From: MSPOR6 sp964652195 | Lineage (GTDB): Bacteria > Poribacteria > WGA-4E > WGA-3G | DNA length: 64,000 nucleotides | Assembly: GCA_964652195.1 (NCBI GenBank) | Contig: CAZZBB010000050.1 | Coordinates: 12,634-76,633, forward strand | Direction of reading: 5' to 3' | Shown here: positions 56,318-64,000 of the stretch, one piece after another | Numbering within the stretch: position 1 is the first letter of the stretch | Layout: each line of letters opens with the position of its first letter | The notes under the pieces: model-generated | What the model saw: the letters and a program-made list of their open reading frames with translations, nothing else | Databases searched by the model: none | What the model was told of the DNA's origin: nothing | Made by a program: the position numbers and the translations under genes

Positions 56318-56617
56318 ATGGCAAATTATAAGCTAAGTTCAGGCAATGTATTTAAAGATTTAGAACTTCCTTCACCTGATGAAAGATTAACAAAAGCAAA
56401 ATTGGCTTATAGAATCAATCATCTAATTGCTGCACAAGGAATGACTCAAAAAGCAGCTGCGAATTGCTTGGGAATCAGTACTTACAAAATGACGCAACTG
56501 AGAAACGGTAGACTCAATCGTTTTCTAGTGAATCATCTATGTTCTCTACTGAAAAAACTTGAAGAACGCACAAAATATTATTCATTTCGTACTCATGAAT
56601 GCTCGACAATAGGTTGA
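56318..56617 (+). CDS. HigA-like XRE/HTH protein, copy 2
   Basis: A 99-residue near-copy of the HTH protein at 52333-52611. The first about 75 codons are almost identical in DNA, including NVFKDLELPSPDERLTKAKL and the HTH QGMTQKAAANCLGISTYKM. After the HTH the sequences diverge and this copy has a different tail (ERTKYYSFRTHECSTIG), possibly from a frameshift or recombination. Unlike copy 1 it precedes, rather than follows, a PWEE protein gene. No toxin gene is adjacent. Confidence 0.7.
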   Translation: MANYKLSSGNVFKDLELPSPDERLTKAKLAYRINHLIAAQGMTQKAAANCLGISTYKMTQLRNGRLNRFLVNHLCSLLKKLEERTKYYSFRTHECSTIG

Positions 56618-56761
56618 TGTGATCTTGAAACAACAAGATTTTTAAGTGTTTGCGTTACTATCTGCCAAAACCTTGCCTTCCCAGTCCAAACTGAATAAAT
56701 TATCTGTCGCTATCATCAACTTCTGTTAAAATTGTCCGTAAAAGGAGCAACTAAACATCTC

Positions 56762-56965
56762 ATGAAAACACCACAACGCACAAACACAACTAACGGCAAA
56801 CAGGCGCAACGTCTCACATTTCCATCATACAATGAAGAAGACATCCTCAACTGGGATGCTGCTATTCTTACACCTCCACCTCGGCCATCGGGCACAATAT
56901 GTGTAAAGTTAAAATATAAAGGGCGGAGTAAGCCTTTTCCTGTTGAAAATTTTTGGGAAGAATAG
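56762..56965 (+). CDS. small PWEE-module protein, copy 2
   Basis: A 67-residue near-copy of the protein at 52119-52322, with the same leader DNA (GGAGCAACTAAACAT) and MKTPQRTNTTN start. The module reads YNEEDILN, then RPSGTICVKLKYKGRSKP and ends FWEE, so it is more diverged than the other two copies at otherwise conserved positions. It may be decaying. Confidence 0.6.
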   Translation: MKTPQRTNTTNGKQAQRLTFPSYNEEDILNWDAAILTPPPRPSGTICVKLKYKGRSKPFPVENFWEE

Positions 56966-58186
56966 GTATTACCATTAATGTTATAATACAATTTCTTTAT
57001 AAAAATATCTCTTTTTTATGCATAACCTTTAGGTTAGGCAGTATCACATAAACTGTCAGATTGACATTCCCTGTTTCGCTCCTAACAGTCGGTAAATGAC
57101 AGTCCAAACCATTCACTTTATCACAACCCTCTTATCCGTGTAATCCGCGTAATCCGCGTGATCCGCGATTCAGACAAAAAAACCGTGTATTCCGCACAAT
57201 ATGTGATTCAGACATTCCAAGAAACCATTACTCCACAAAACCATTCCCCTTATCACACCCTCTTATCCGCGTATTCCGCAATTCAGAGAAAAAAACCACG
57301 TAATTCGCGATTCAGAATAAAAATAATGAAGAAAAATCTATACACTACCATCTAAAGTTACATGCGTGAAAAATAAGATTGCAAATGTTTTACACTTATG
57401 TTATAATAGTATTATGTGATATAGGATATATAAGTAATATAGGTCTATTCTGTTATGTTAAATTGCGATTTTAAAATTCAACTGACAAATATCAGGCAAT
57501 TCTGTACAATCCCTTTACCGTTCTGGGTTTATAGCAAATTGACAAGAAAACAAAACAAGGATTACCATGAATCCCGCACAAATTACAGAACTAAAGACAC
57601 AGATAACAACTATGAAATTACAACAAATAATTACCAACGAAATATTAACATATGTGATAATATAACACAAAAACAGAAAATAGAGAAATAACACAAAAAT
57701 GAGAAAATTGGTAATTTTACTATTTTCTAATTCTATGGCAATAAACCCAGTACAGTACTGCTCTGAAAGCCATAATTTTACCGAAAATAAATGACACACA
57801 ATGTGTCAAAAAGTGTAACATTTTCCCGTTTTTCGACACTTTTTAAACCGAAGAATCGAAACAGTTGAAAAGAGATTAGTATCCAAAATAAATTAACAAT
57901 ATAGTAATTAATTATAAATCTCTCATAGGTGTAACGAGTATAAAATTACATTGTTTTTATTTTTTATATATACTAAATAATGGTATTACAGGAAAGGAAC
58001 AACGAACACAAAAATATATAGAATCTTAAATTATGTTGACAGAATTTTGAATCTAATACCGATCTGTCATAAGGAGATTTGAATCAGAAACATGGAACTA
58101 TATCCACCAATCATAGGAATTGCGGGGTTTGCATTGATAAGAATATAGTGATATAATTCAGAATTATCTTCAGTTTACTAAATATA
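56966..58186. other. non-coding AT-rich region at the right edge of the island
   Basis: About 1.2 kb without a supported gene. A tandem of 9-bp units (TCCGCGTAA type) lies at 57135-57167, with scattered relatives near 57262-57310. The 50-bp block at 57791-57840 repeats 1661-1710. Short open frames here are AT-rich, lack ribosome sites and show no domain. At 58092 an 18-codon frame after AAGGAG may be a gene remnant cut off near the MITE. Confidence 0.6.
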
Positions 58187-58505
58187 CTATAGTTTGGACA
58201 GTTTTAAGAATTAAACAAAGACTTGAAAGTCCATTCTTTATCTTTAGACACATACCTCACTGCTGTGCTTGGGATTTAATGTAAGATAGCATTTACCAGA
58301 CTGTTGTTTGATAAGAACTTATTAATTGATGAGTTAAGTCACATTCTGAAACTTGTAGAAAAAGATTACTATTGACTAAATCGGCAGCACCAGCGGTGTG
58401 GAAGGTGTGTAGAAACGTAAATGCCACAAGTAACCGAGCACCAGCGGTGCGAAAGGTGTGTGTATACCGTTGTTAAAGAAATTACAAAAATTGTCCAAAC
58501 TATAG
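58187..58505. mobile_element. MITE-like element, copy B (319 bp)
   Basis: The left end CTATAGTTTGGACAGTTTT and the right end AAAATTGTCCAAACTATAG are inverted repeats with one mismatch. Perfect 8-bp direct repeats TAAATATA flank it (58179-58186, 58506-58513). It contains two REP-like units (58386-58416, 58437-58464) and shares its interior with copy A. It sits 68 bp upstream of thiD, so it may affect that gene's promoter. Confidence 0.85.
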
Positions 58506-58573
58506 TAAATATACTGTTTGCTTTGATATCGGATTGAAAAGTATTCCAATATAAGAATGAGATTATATTCATT

Positions 58574-59368
58574 ATGAAACAGATATTAACGATTGCAGGC
58601 TCAGATTCTGGTGGTGGCGCAGGAATTCAAGCCGACATAAAGGCAATTTCTGCTAACGGTGGCTATGCTATGTCGGCAATCACCTCTGTCACTGCACAGA
58701 ATACTGTGGCTGTAACAGAAGCCTTTGATCTGCCGATTTCCTTAATTGAAGCACAACTTGATGCTGTGTTTACGGATTTTGATGTAGCCAGTGTGAAAAC
58801 CGGTATGCTCTCTTCCTCTGACATCGTAACTACAGTCACAAAGAAACTTCAAGAATACACACCGAATTCTGTTGTTGTAGATCCTGTAATGATATCAAAA
58901 AGCAATTTCTCTTTACTAAAAGAGGAAGCAATTAATAGCCTTAAACAGGAACTAATTCCTATTGCAACACTAATCACGCCGAATATACACGAAGCAAAAC
59001 TCTTAGCTCAACAAGAAATTCAATCTGTTGAGGATGCTAAAAAGGCAGCAAAATCAATTGCTCAACTCGGATGTAAGGCTGTACTTGTAAAGGGTGGACA
59101 CTTGGAGGATGAAAAGGCAACGGATGTACTATATTATAAAGGGGATTGGTCGTTTTTCGAATCTGTATGGGTAGAAACAAAAAATACTCACGGTACGGGG
59201 TGTACATATTCTGCCGCGATTGCAACACACTTAGGACAAGGAAAGGATCTAATTGAAGCAATTCAGACAGCAAAAAAATATATCACTGGGGCAATCCAAA
59301 ACGCATTAGATATCGGTAACGGTCACGGACCCACAAACCACTTCTATAATATGAATTCATCGAAATAG
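58574..59368 (+). CDS. thiD: hydroxymethylpyrimidine (phosphate) kinase
   Basis: A 264-residue ribokinase-fold enzyme. It opens LTIAGSDSGGGAGIQADIKA, has SAITSVTAQNT, VVVDPVMISKS, ITPNIHEAKLL and the anion-hole NTHGTGCTYSAAIATHL. It phosphorylates hydroxymethylpyrimidine and its monophosphate in thiamine synthesis. Length and motifs are normal. No TPP riboswitch is evident upstream; only 68 bp separate the start from the MITE. Confidence 0.92.
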   Translation: MKQILTIAGSDSGGGAGIQADIKAISANGGYAMSAITSVTAQNTVAVTEAFDLPISLIEAQLDAVFTDFDVASVKTGMLSSSDIVTTVTKKLQEYTPNSVVVDPVMISKSNFSLLKEEAINSLKQELIPIATLITPNIHEAKLLAQQEIQSVEDAKKAAKSIAQLGCKAVLVKGGHLEDEKATDVLYYKGDWSFFESVWVETKNTHGTGCTYSAAIATHLGQGKDLIEAIQTAKKYITGAIQNALDIGNGHGPTNHFYNMNSSK

Positions 59369-59398
59369 GGGGATTCATCCTTTCAACAAAATGGTTTT

Positions 59399-59779
59399 CT
59401 ACAAGGGTTTCCGTCCTGCAAAACCGCTGTCAATTTCATGCCAATAACGAATTTCATCTTCACCAAAACGCCAACATAGGTAAACTTCTTTACCATCTCG
59501 GATATGTGGGAAATCTAACAATGGCGGATCAAGTCCTTTCAGATGACACCCATGGCTTTCTATTCGTTTAACAATCCGTCTGAATTCATCACCAGCATGC
59601 ATGAGGGAAAGAGTTTTCTTGTGACCTCCATTGGAAGGAATAGATTCTATGAAGGGTTTAAGTTCACCATGTAGTTTCTCTAAATCCTCTCTTATTTCTT
59701 GAAGAGCAAAGATATCAGGTTTTATTTTTGGTATACAGGCGTTTGCCTCTTCAACAGTAAAATATCGTTTTTCTTCCAT
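59399..59779 (-). CDS. DUF2203 family protein
   Basis: A 126-residue small cytoplasmic protein. The opening RYFTVEEANACIPKIKPDI, RIESHGCHLKGLDPPLLDFP and the ending YLCWRFGEDEIRYWHEIDSGFAGRKPL are characteristic of DUF2203. The function is unknown. The ribosome site is GGAG-like (AGGAGAC before the ATG). Convergent with thiD. Confidence 0.85.
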   Translation of the reverse strand: MEEKRYFTVEEANACIPKIKPDIFALQEIREDLEKLHGELKPFIESIPSNGGHKKTLSLMHAGDEFRRIVKRIESHGCHLKGLDPPLLDFPHIRDGKEVYLCWRFGEDEIRYWHEIDSGFAGRKPL

Positions 59780-59858
59780 ATGAAGGTCTCCTTATCTATA
59801 TAACTTTATCTGAATTTAGTATCAGTGTCAAGCATCAAATTTGCAGAGTTAAGCCTAT

Positions 59859-59979
59859 TAGTCTGTCCAGTCTAAAATTCGAGTTTGTTTGGCGTCAACT
59901 GATTTCTTTCACATTACGACGGGCGATGAATCGCCCTACTACGAACGAGTTCACCTACGATTCAAAGGTGGACAGACTA
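59859..59979. repeat. 121-bp palindromic mini-element
   Basis: TAGTCTGTCCA at 59859-59869 is inverted at 59969-59979. A perfect hairpin GGGCGAT-GA-ATCGCCC lies at 59921-59936. CTAT directly flanks both ends and may be a short target duplication. It sits in the 285-bp gap between the DUF2203 gene and murJ, which otherwise shows only AT-rich DNA. Confidence 0.5.
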
Positions 59980-60064
59980 CTATTACTTATACGTCTAATA
60001 CATTTTTATATATGAAATTCACTGATATACCTCCATGCGTTAATGCTGGATTACAGAACATTTA

Positions 60065-61711
60065 ATGTTAGAAAATGAAACAGATTCTGCCGAACAGGAG
60101 AATCATCAAGTTACTCGTGATGCAGGAATAGTAAGTCTTGCAGTTATGTCATCTCGTATATTAGGTCTTGTACGCGAGATGACTATTTTCAACTATTTTC
60201 CAACGAAAATAAGTGGTTCTGCCTTCTATCTTGCCTTCCGTATTCCAAATTTTCTCCGAGACATGTTTGGTGAAGGGATTCTGAGTAAAGCATTCATCAC
60301 CACATTCCTTGCTACTGAGGCAGAAGATGGAGAAGAAGCAGCTTTTAACCTTACGAATCGTATCTTAAACCTCACCTTGGTTGTACTAATAGGTATAACA
60401 ATTCTTGGTATATTCTTCGCCCCTACAATTGTTGATATCTTAGCACGTGAGAATTTCGATGAAACATTAGATATTAGTACGCACTATCAGTTTGAAACAA
60501 AAATTGATCTGACAGTCTATCTTACTCAAATTATGTTTCCTTTCCTTTTATTTGTCTCTATGGCAGCAATTGCTATGGGATTATTAAATAGTAAAGGTAA
60601 ATTTGGAATCCCAGCTTTAGCATCCTCCTTTTTCAATCTCAGTTCACTATTGATTGGTATAAGTGGATATTATCTATTCCCAGAATTTGATATGCACCCA
60701 ACAACTGGAATGGCTGTTGGTGTTATAGTTGGAGGACTTTTACAATTCCTAATACAAGTTCCATCGATGTATAAGGTAGGATTTCGTTATAGACTCCTTC
60801 TAAACTTTCGTGATGAGAGAGTTATCCAAGTACTAAAACTGATGGGACCTGCAATTTTAGGTGTAGCGGCAGTCCAGATTAATCAACTTACCAATACATG
60901 GTTTATTACCTCTGAGGATGAATGGCTACCTTGGATACAAGGGGCATATAGGATAATGCACCTACCCCTTGGTATATTTGGTGTTGCTATATCCACCGTT
61001 GCCTTACCCCAACTTGCCAAACATGCCAATTCAGGTGAGACTGAATTATTCCGAAATTCACTTTCCTATGCACTTCGATTGATGTTAACCGTGATAATAC
61101 CTGCATCAATAGGATTGATGGTATTGTCAGAACCAATCTGTAGACTCCTTTATCAGCGTGGGGCATTCATAGAAACTGATACAATTGGGACAGCGGGAGT
61201 CCTGTTTGTATATGCTTTTGGTTTATGTGGTTTTTCTGCCCTCAAGATCCTAACAGATGGATTTTATGCATATAAAGATATAAGAGCACCCGTGATTGTT
61301 AGTTTATGTGGTGTGTTACTAAATATCATACTGAATTATATCTTTATCTTACGTGGACTCTATTTTGATCCTCGTGCAGTTGTATTTTCTACTGTTTTTA
61401 CAGTGTCCCTGAATAGTATAGTATTGTTATTTTTACTCAGACAGAAAGTTGAACGGATAGGTATGAAATCAATTGTTCCATCTGCATTGAAGATAATACT
61501 TGCCTCAGTTGTGATGGGACTTATATGTTGGTTAACTCATGGAATTATAGGGATAGATTGGTTAGGAACAGATGGATTTATTGAACGAATTATTGTTGTG
61601 TTTGTTCCAATTGGAATCAGTCTGGCTACACTTTCAGGTATGTATAAGATATTGAAGGTAGAAGAATTTGATGATATACTAAACATCTTTAAAAAGAAAT
61701 TACAAAATTAA
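60065..61711 (+). CDS. murJ: lipid II flippase MurJ
   Basis: A 548-residue polytopic membrane protein with about 14 hydrophobic segments. It has the MurJ signatures SRILGLVREMTIFNYF, FRIPNFLRDMFGEGILSKAF, LYQRGAF and the periodic MOP-superfamily pattern. It flips lipid II across the inner membrane for peptidoglycan synthesis. The length fits the family. The ribosome site is weak. hisF follows 41 bp later. Confidence 0.9.
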   Translation: MLENETDSAEQENHQVTRDAGIVSLAVMSSRILGLVREMTIFNYFPTKISGSAFYLAFRIPNFLRDMFGEGILSKAFITTFLATEAEDGEEAAFNLTNRILNLTLVVLIGITILGIFFAPTIVDILARENFDETLDISTHYQFETKIDLTVYLTQIMFPFLLFVSMAAIAMGLLNSKGKFGIPALASSFFNLSSLLIGISGYYLFPEFDMHPTTGMAVGVIVGGLLQFLIQVPSMYKVGFRYRLLLNFRDERVIQVLKLMGPAILGVAAVQINQLTNTWFITSEDEWLPWIQGAYRIMHLPLGIFGVAISTVALPQLAKHANSGETELFRNSLSYALRLMLTVIIPASIGLMVLSEPICRLLYQRGAFIETDTIGTAGVLFVYAFGLCGFSALKILTDGFYAYKDIRAPVIVSLCGVLLNIILNYIFILRGLYFDPRAVVFSTVFTVSLNSIVLLFLLRQKVERIGMKSIVPSALKIILASVVMGLICWLTHGIIGIDWLGTDGFIERIIVVFVPIGISLATLSGMYKILKVEEFDDILNIFKKKLQN

Positions 61712-61752
61712 CTATATTTTGAGAATAAGAGATAGATCTAAGAAAGGTAAAT

Positions 61753-62532
61753 ATGCTTACAAAACGGATAATACCATGTTTAGACGTTCGGGATGGTAAA
61801 GTTACCAAAGGAATTGCATTTAAGGGGAATGTTGATGTTGGTGATCCTGTAGAGATGGCACGGTTTTACTATGAAAGTGGTGCTGATGAATTAGTGTTTT
61901 ATGATATCACAGCAAGTAATGAACGGCGCGATATCATGATTGATGTGGTATCAGCTGTTGCATCAGAGATCTTTATACCATTTTCGGTTGGTGGTGGTTT
62001 ACGAACTCTTGACGATATGAGACGTGCCTTACTTGCTGGGGCAGAAAAAGTGAGTATTGATTCTGGGGCTGTCCGGAATCCTGATATCATTTCAGAAGGT
62101 GCACAGGCCTTTGGGAGTCAGTGTGTTGTGTTAAGTATGCAGGTGAAAAAAGTCGAGAAAAGAAATGAAATACCGAGTGGTTACGAAATCTATATTGATG
62201 GTGGACGAAAACCGGTTGGATGGGATGCACTTGAATGGTCTGTACGTGGTGTGGAATTAGGGGCAGGTGAGATAGTCGTCAACAGTATAGATGCTGATGG
62301 AACAAAAGCAGGATATGAGTTGGAATTAACTGGGGCAATATCTGATTTAGTTTCAGTTCCAGTAATCGCATCAGGAGGGGCAGGCAATCCACAGCATTTA
62401 CGCGATGTGTTTGTTGATAGCAACGCAGATGCCGCAATTGTCGCATCTATTACACATTATGGTGAATTTACGATTGACGGTATAAAAACATACCTTGCAG
62501 ATGAAGGAGTAAGTGTTCGAGATACATGGTAG
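61753..62532 (+). CDS. hisF: imidazole glycerol phosphate synthase subunit HisF, with Gln at catalytic position 130
   Basis: A 259-residue (beta/alpha)8 cyclase. KRIIPCLDVRDGKVTKG holds Asp11; phosphate sites (SVGGGLRT, NSIDADGTKAGYE, IASGGAGN) are intact. At the position of the second catalytic acid, Asp130 in characterised HisF, the sequence reads VVLSMQVKKVE with Gln at residue 130. A longer IPSGYEIYIDGGRKPVG loop follows. The enzyme normally closes the imidazole ring with ammonia from HisH; no hisH is adjacent. The Gln could be a lineage variant or a sign of altered activity. AAAGG precedes the ATG. Confidence 0.88.
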   Translation: MLTKRIIPCLDVRDGKVTKGIAFKGNVDVGDPVEMARFYYESGADELVFYDITASNERRDIMIDVVSAVASEIFIPFSVGGGLRTLDDMRRALLAGAEKVSIDSGAVRNPDIISEGAQAFGSQCVVLSMQVKKVEKRNEIPSGYEIYIDGGRKPVGWDALEWSVRGVELGAGEIVVNSIDADGTKAGYELELTGAISDLVSVPVIASGGAGNPQHLRDVFVDSNADAAIVASITHYGEFTIDGIKTYLADEGVSVRDTW

Positions 62533-62579
62533 ATGGTATTCATCTATTTCAAATCAAGCCATTCCTAATTGGGTTATTA

Positions 62580-63386
62580 TTATCCGCTCCGTTTTAGTCT
62601 ACCGACCCGTTTGGCGTATTTCTCTGCGATATGGAATACCCAAAACCCAAACGGAATAAGGACAATACCGATAACAAGCAGTAGCAACAAGTTGCTTGCT
62701 TGACTTTCTATTGATGCGTTTTCTAACATAGCCGCACGGATAGATCTAAGTGTATAGGTAGCGGGTGAAATATGTGATAACGGTTGCAACCAATCTGGTA
62801 GTACTGTTATATCGTAATAGATTCCAGATATGAGTAACAGAACCGACTGTAATATCCCTGTCGCAGCTTGTCCCTTCTCAGGAGAGAGTAAAGGAAAAAT
62901 CGCAGCCATTAATCCAATTCCAATAAACGATAGACTCGATACAAATACTGTGACTCCCATCGTCAACCAATTCGCACTTCCAAGATCAATATGTTCTCCA
63001 AAAAAGAGTGGCATAATTGCCAATACCAATCCAGTTCTTAATAAACCATATAGAATAGCGAAAAAGCATGATCCTACAAGATGGGTTATCCGATATATCG
63101 GAGCCATGAACGTATATTCAATTGTACCCTCCCAACGTTCCCATGTTATAGCATCGCTAACTTCACGCATCATAATTGAGAGAAAACCCCAAATTAATGC
63201 GCCTATTACAAGGTAGAGAACGTCCTGACTACTCCCACGACCAACCATAATAAGACCTATAGTTAATGCATTAACAATAGAGTAGCTAAAAAACAAAATC
63301 TCCCAATTTAAATATCGTTTAAGTAGATTAAAATTCCGTTCAATAAAAGCATAGGAGATGATTGTCTCTCTTTTTATATTTAACAT
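62580..63386 (-). CDS. ABC-2 type transporter permease
   Basis: A 268-residue membrane protein with about six helices (LFFSYSIVNALTIGLIMVG, LVIGALIWGFLSIMM, LSFIGIGLMAAIFPLL, LLLISGIYYDITVLPDWL). The coupling region WERWEGTIEYTFMAPI is typical of ABC-2 permeases for drugs or surface glycans. The ATPase gene starts directly upstream on the same strand (its stop is 3 bp away) but is truncated, so this transporter is probably not functional as encoded. Confidence 0.85.
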   Translation of the reverse strand: MLNIKRETIISYAFIERNFNLLKRYLNWEILFFSYSIVNALTIGLIMVGRGSSQDVLYLVIGALIWGFLSIMMREVSDAITWERWEGTIEYTFMAPIYRITHLVGSCFFAILYGLLRTGLVLAIMPLFFGEHIDLGSANWLTMGVTVFVSSLSFIGIGLMAAIFPLLSPEKGQAATGILQSVLLLISGIYYDITVLPDWLQPLSHISPATYTLRSIRAAMLENASIESQASNLLLLLVIGIVLIPFGFWVFHIAEKYAKRVGRLKRSG

Positions 63387-63389
63387 TGT

Positions 63390-63866
63390 TTACTCATCTC
63401 CCTCTTCCAATTCTTTGCCTGTAAGTTCAATAAAAACATCTTCCATTGTTGTTGTAGTATTCTCTTTAGCTGGAACCATGGCAAGCAGTTCTTTCACTGT
63501 TCCTTCAGCAATAAACTTGCCGTTATCAATAATGGCAACTCTATCACATAGTCTTTCTGCTTCAGCCATATCGTGTGTTGTCAATACAATAACAGCATTA
63601 CGATCATTTCGAATTTCTTCAATAAAAGCTTGAACATCGCGTTTAGATTTTGGGTCAAGACCGGTGGTCGGTTCATCAAGTAGAAGAAGCATTGGCGTCG
63701 TTAACAATGCACGAGCAATCGCCACTTTCTGTTGCATACCCCTTGAAAGTGCTTCCATCTCTTCATCCATACGTTTAACTTCAAAACCGAGTCTTTCTAA
63801 TATGGATTCTGCTTTCTTATTTGCTTCTGCGGATGAAATTCCGTATAAACGTGCAGCATAGACTAG
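63390..63866 (-). pseudogene. ABC-2 transporter ATPase, cut by an insertion sequence
   Basis: The C-terminal about 158 residues of an ABC ATPase are open: VYAARLYGISSAEANKKAES, signature LSRGMQQKVAIARALL, Walker B LLLLDEPTTGLD and the H-loop VLTTHDMAEAE. Walker A, which should lie upstream, is missing. The frame meets a stop at a junction near CTAG 63863-63866, beyond which DNA resembles the end of an IS630-type element. The remaining 5' part presumably lies beyond the insertion, outside the window. An ATG at 63770 is internal to the domain. Confidence 0.75.
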
Positions 63867-64000
63867 TACTTAGTCAAAAATAGTTTGATAGTTTATTTTG
63901 AAAATGGTATCCTTAGACTCAAGACAATTATTCAATTACTTTGGAGTCTATTATGCCAGCCAAACAATATCAAGTTATACTCGATCAATGTCAACGAGAT
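63867..64000 (+). mobile_element. left end of a putative IS630-family insertion sequence
   Basis: Starting near a CTAG/TA site, the DNA TACTTAGTCAAAAATAGTTT leads into a 90-bp leader and then a transposase start. The element runs off the window, so the other end and the TA duplication cannot be seen. It interrupts the ABC ATPase gene. Confidence 0.6.
63953..64000 (+). CDS. transposase N-terminus, IS630-like (partial)
   Basis: Sixteen codons are visible: MPAKQYQVILDQCQRD, after TTGGAG. The start MPAKxYxVxL is common in IS630-family transposases as I know them. Only a fragment is available, so the family call rests on this short match and the TA-type junction upstream. Confidence 0.55.
   Translation, partial: MPAKQYQVILDQCQRD

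Noticed and set aside
57135..57167. Tandem TCCGCGTAA units as a replication origin or iteron array
   Set aside because: Only about four imperfect units with no DnaA boxes or replication gene nearby.
57455..57691. 78-codon open frame right of the island
   Set aside because: Low-complexity Asn/Thr-rich translation of AT-rich DNA, no ribosome site.
58092..58148. 18-codon peptide MELYPPIIGIAGFALIRI after AAGGAG
   Set aside because: The spacing from AAGGAG is long and the peptide may be only the start of a lost gene; nothing downstream continues it.

Overview
The window looks like a chromosomal segment of an AT-rich, double-membraned bacterium. The evidence is a long type II secretion/type IV pilus-like gene cluster with secretins, a TolC/HlyD/ABC export set, and single-copy housekeeping genes (holB, tmk, recJ, relA/spoT, rpmB, rsmA, coaBC, gmk, murJ, hisF, thiD). 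Exported PD40 beta-propeller and LamG proteins, abundant small palindromic repeats and a UGSC-type selenoprotein recall uncultured lineages such as Candidatus Poribacteria or relatives. That placement is an impression and no search was run. No rRNA, tRNA or CRISPR array was seen.

Layout. 0-0.6 kb: 3' end of a propeller protein. 0.6-1.9 kb: repeat-rich non-coding DNA. 1.9-5.1 kb: LamG exported protein, class II terpene cyclase-like protein and a family 2 glycosyltransferase. 5.2-22.1 kb, minus strand: gspE-F-G-H-I-J-K, a PilM/GspL-type ATPase, a GspM/PilO-like protein and two tandem secretin genes. The secretins carry about six N1-type modules and tryptophan-rich loops. 22.5-24.1 kb: sigma-70 factor and an NfuA-like Fe-S carrier. 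24.2-29.3 kb: TolC, HlyD and an ABC ATPase without an adjacent permease, then a GHMP kinase-fold enzyme. 29.5-42.5 kb: housekeeping genes, ending with a TPR protein and a selenoprotein gene read through an in-frame UGA with a hairpin just downstream.

43.3-57 kb is an accessory, defence-like island. It holds a PLD-SNF2 helicase, an adenine methyltransferase and a PD-(D/E)XK-like protein, then a TIGR04255-like operon, a TIR-TPR protein, and two copies each of a small protein ending in a conserved 'PWEE' module and of a HigA-like HTH protein. The same PWEE module is the C-terminus of the middle gene of the TIGR04255 operon. Two copies of one non-autonomous transposable element, each with matching terminal inverted repeats and a perfect 8-bp target duplication, lie at 46.7 kb (splitting helicase from methyltransferase) and at 58.2 kb.

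58.6-64 kb returns to core genes (thiD, DUF2203, murJ, hisF) and an ABC-2 transporter whose ATPase gene is cut off by what looks like the left end of an IS630-family insertion sequence running off the window.

Best candidates for something new: the PWEE module and its TIGR04255 operon, the PLD-helicase/methyltransferase/nuclease set, the UGSC selenoprotein, the C-terminal GPxSV...LPxxWGxxKQ motif shared by two exported proteins, and the small transposable element family.
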